Shown in pieces: positions 63,344 to 64,000 of a stretch of 64,000 bases of DNA. How positions within the stretch are numbered: the stretch's first letter is position 1; each line of letters starts with the position of its first letter. A program made the translations under genes and the position numbers. The stretch spans positions 37,212 through 101,211 of the forward strand of contig JAWKLX010000034.1 of assembly GCA_041392505.1 (NCBI GenBank). Direction: 5' to 3'. The notes below the pieces were generated by a model. That model searched no databases and was not told where the DNA came from. It saw nothing but the letters and a program-made list of their open reading frames with translations. The stretch is from UBA6168 sp041392505. GTDB lineage: Bacteria; Bacteroidota; Bacteroidia; Chitinophagales; Saprospiraceae.

Positions 63344-63967
63344 ATGAATTTATCTCACGATCTGGAAACAATCCTTAAAAACAATCCAAAGCAATCCTCT
63401 GCCACCCACCTTTTTATAGAAAAAGTAAGACCATATATTTCTAACGAGAGCCTTCCATTTTTTCCGGAATACACACAGCATAGTATACAGCACAATTTAG
63501 AAATCCTTCAGACGTGCCATGAGCTGGTAACAAAGGCGTCTTTAGAAAAGCTTTCACCCTCCGACGTCTCGGCCTTAACATTGGCAGTTTTTCTTCACGA
63601 CATCGCTATGCATCTCACGGAAGATGGTTTTCTTTCTTTAATTGATCCCAATCAGACTAAATGGAATCCAATAGCTGCTTTTCATGACAAACCTTGGCAT
63701 ATAGCATGGTTCGACTATTTATCAGAAGCAAAAAGATGGGATGATAGAAAATTAATTTCGGTGTTTGGTGAACCGGAACCAATCAAAGAGCCTCCCTCAA
63801 AAACCATTGATTTCACTTTACGGGACAAGTTATTGATAGGGGAATTTATCCGCCGAAATCACGGGAGGTTGGCTCACCAAATTGCTCTATCCGGCATACC
63901 GGGGGCAGGCGGAAACAATATTAATTTATTTAATGATTTTGATTCGGACTATTCTACTGAACAATAG
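63344..63967 (+). CDS. HD-domain protein, apparently truncated (207 aa)
   Basis: The sequence shows an HD-type metal phosphohydrolase core: H46 and H50 in YTQHSIQHNLEIL, H85-D86 in AVFLHDIAMHL, and IRRNHGRLAHQ near residue 175. In the larger proteins I know, this domain is followed by more HD sequence and, in many, by an Hsp90-like ATPase. Here the frame ends DFDSDYSTEQ-stop only 33 bases before the window edge, in the middle of the expected domain. It may be a pseudogene or be interrupted by something outside the window. No function can be given. Confidence 0.6.
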   Translation: MNLSHDLETILKNNPKQSSATHLFIEKVRPYISNESLPFFPEYTQHSIQHNLEILQTCHELVTKASLEKLSPSDVSALTLAVFLHDIAMHLTEDGFLSLIDPNQTKWNPIAAFHDKPWHIAWFDYLSEAKRWDDRKLISVFGEPEPIKEPPSKTIDFTLRDKLLIGEFIRRNHGRLAHQIALSGIPGAGGNNINLFNDFDSDYSTEQ

Positions 63968-64000
63968 ATTTTTCTAATATGATACTTTCCAAAAAGTTGG

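Overview
The window looks like a piece of a Bacteroidota chromosome, most likely from the Saprospiria (relatives of Lewinella and Haliscomenobacter). The evidence is phylum-typical: several secreted proteins end in type IX secretion (T9SS) C-terminal sorting domains, there is an ECF sigma / FecR / STN / TonB-receptor set, a DUF5686 protein, propeller-type hybrid sensor kinases and TAnnTTTG-like -7 promoter boxes. No tRNA, rRNA, CRISPR array, transposase or integrase was seen. The taxonomic call is inference from gene content.

Layout: 1-4.4 kb holds the tail of a T9SS protein, a TPR sensor kinase and a secreted protein of unknown function. 4.4-6 kb is a two-gene arsenosugar-type pair (AhpD-like protein plus ArsS-like radical SAM). 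6.4-7.9 kb has three small unknown genes, two of them paralogues. 8-13 kb has DUF5686, SAM hydroxide adenosyltransferase and PhoH. 13-18 kb has an M36 metallopeptidase and a secreted unknown. 18-26 kb has an ECF sigma factor, then a light-damage cluster (FeS photolyase, DUF2256, DUF2805, TspO, DUF429-like, renalase-like oxidoreductase, second photolyase, DUF6435, SDR). 26-34.3 kb is a cell-surface signalling block: FecR, STN-domain protein, two paralogous barrel proteins, TonB-dependent receptor and DUF2807 lipoprotein. 35-40 kb has an NtrC-like regulator without a DNA-binding tail, a LOG-family protein and a repeat-rich surface protein. 41-49.2 kb has an FtsX-type permease, an AraC regulator, small secreted proteins and a TPR-like/lipoprotein pair. 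49.8-53.9 kb is a hybrid two-component regulator broken by a one-base frameshift. 54-63 kb has a large mosaic protein of unknown function, a secreted protein and an M43 metalloprotease. The window ends with two antitoxin-like small genes and a truncated HD-domain gene.

The most unusual content is between the genes. First, one dispersed structured element occurs about eight times in both orientations. Its conserved core (ATGCGGAGCAGG ... GGGCCGAGCAG ... TTCGGCCCGCAT) can fold back on itself, its outer stems differ in sequence from copy to copy yet stay complementary, and in several copies a variable hairpin is inserted. Second, many intergenic gaps carry inverted repeats built from degenerate 7-nt words, with a different word at each locus; one such hairpin lies in frame inside the histidine-kinase domain at 52.35 kb. 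Neither has an encoded mobility gene here. They are the best candidates for an undescribed system.
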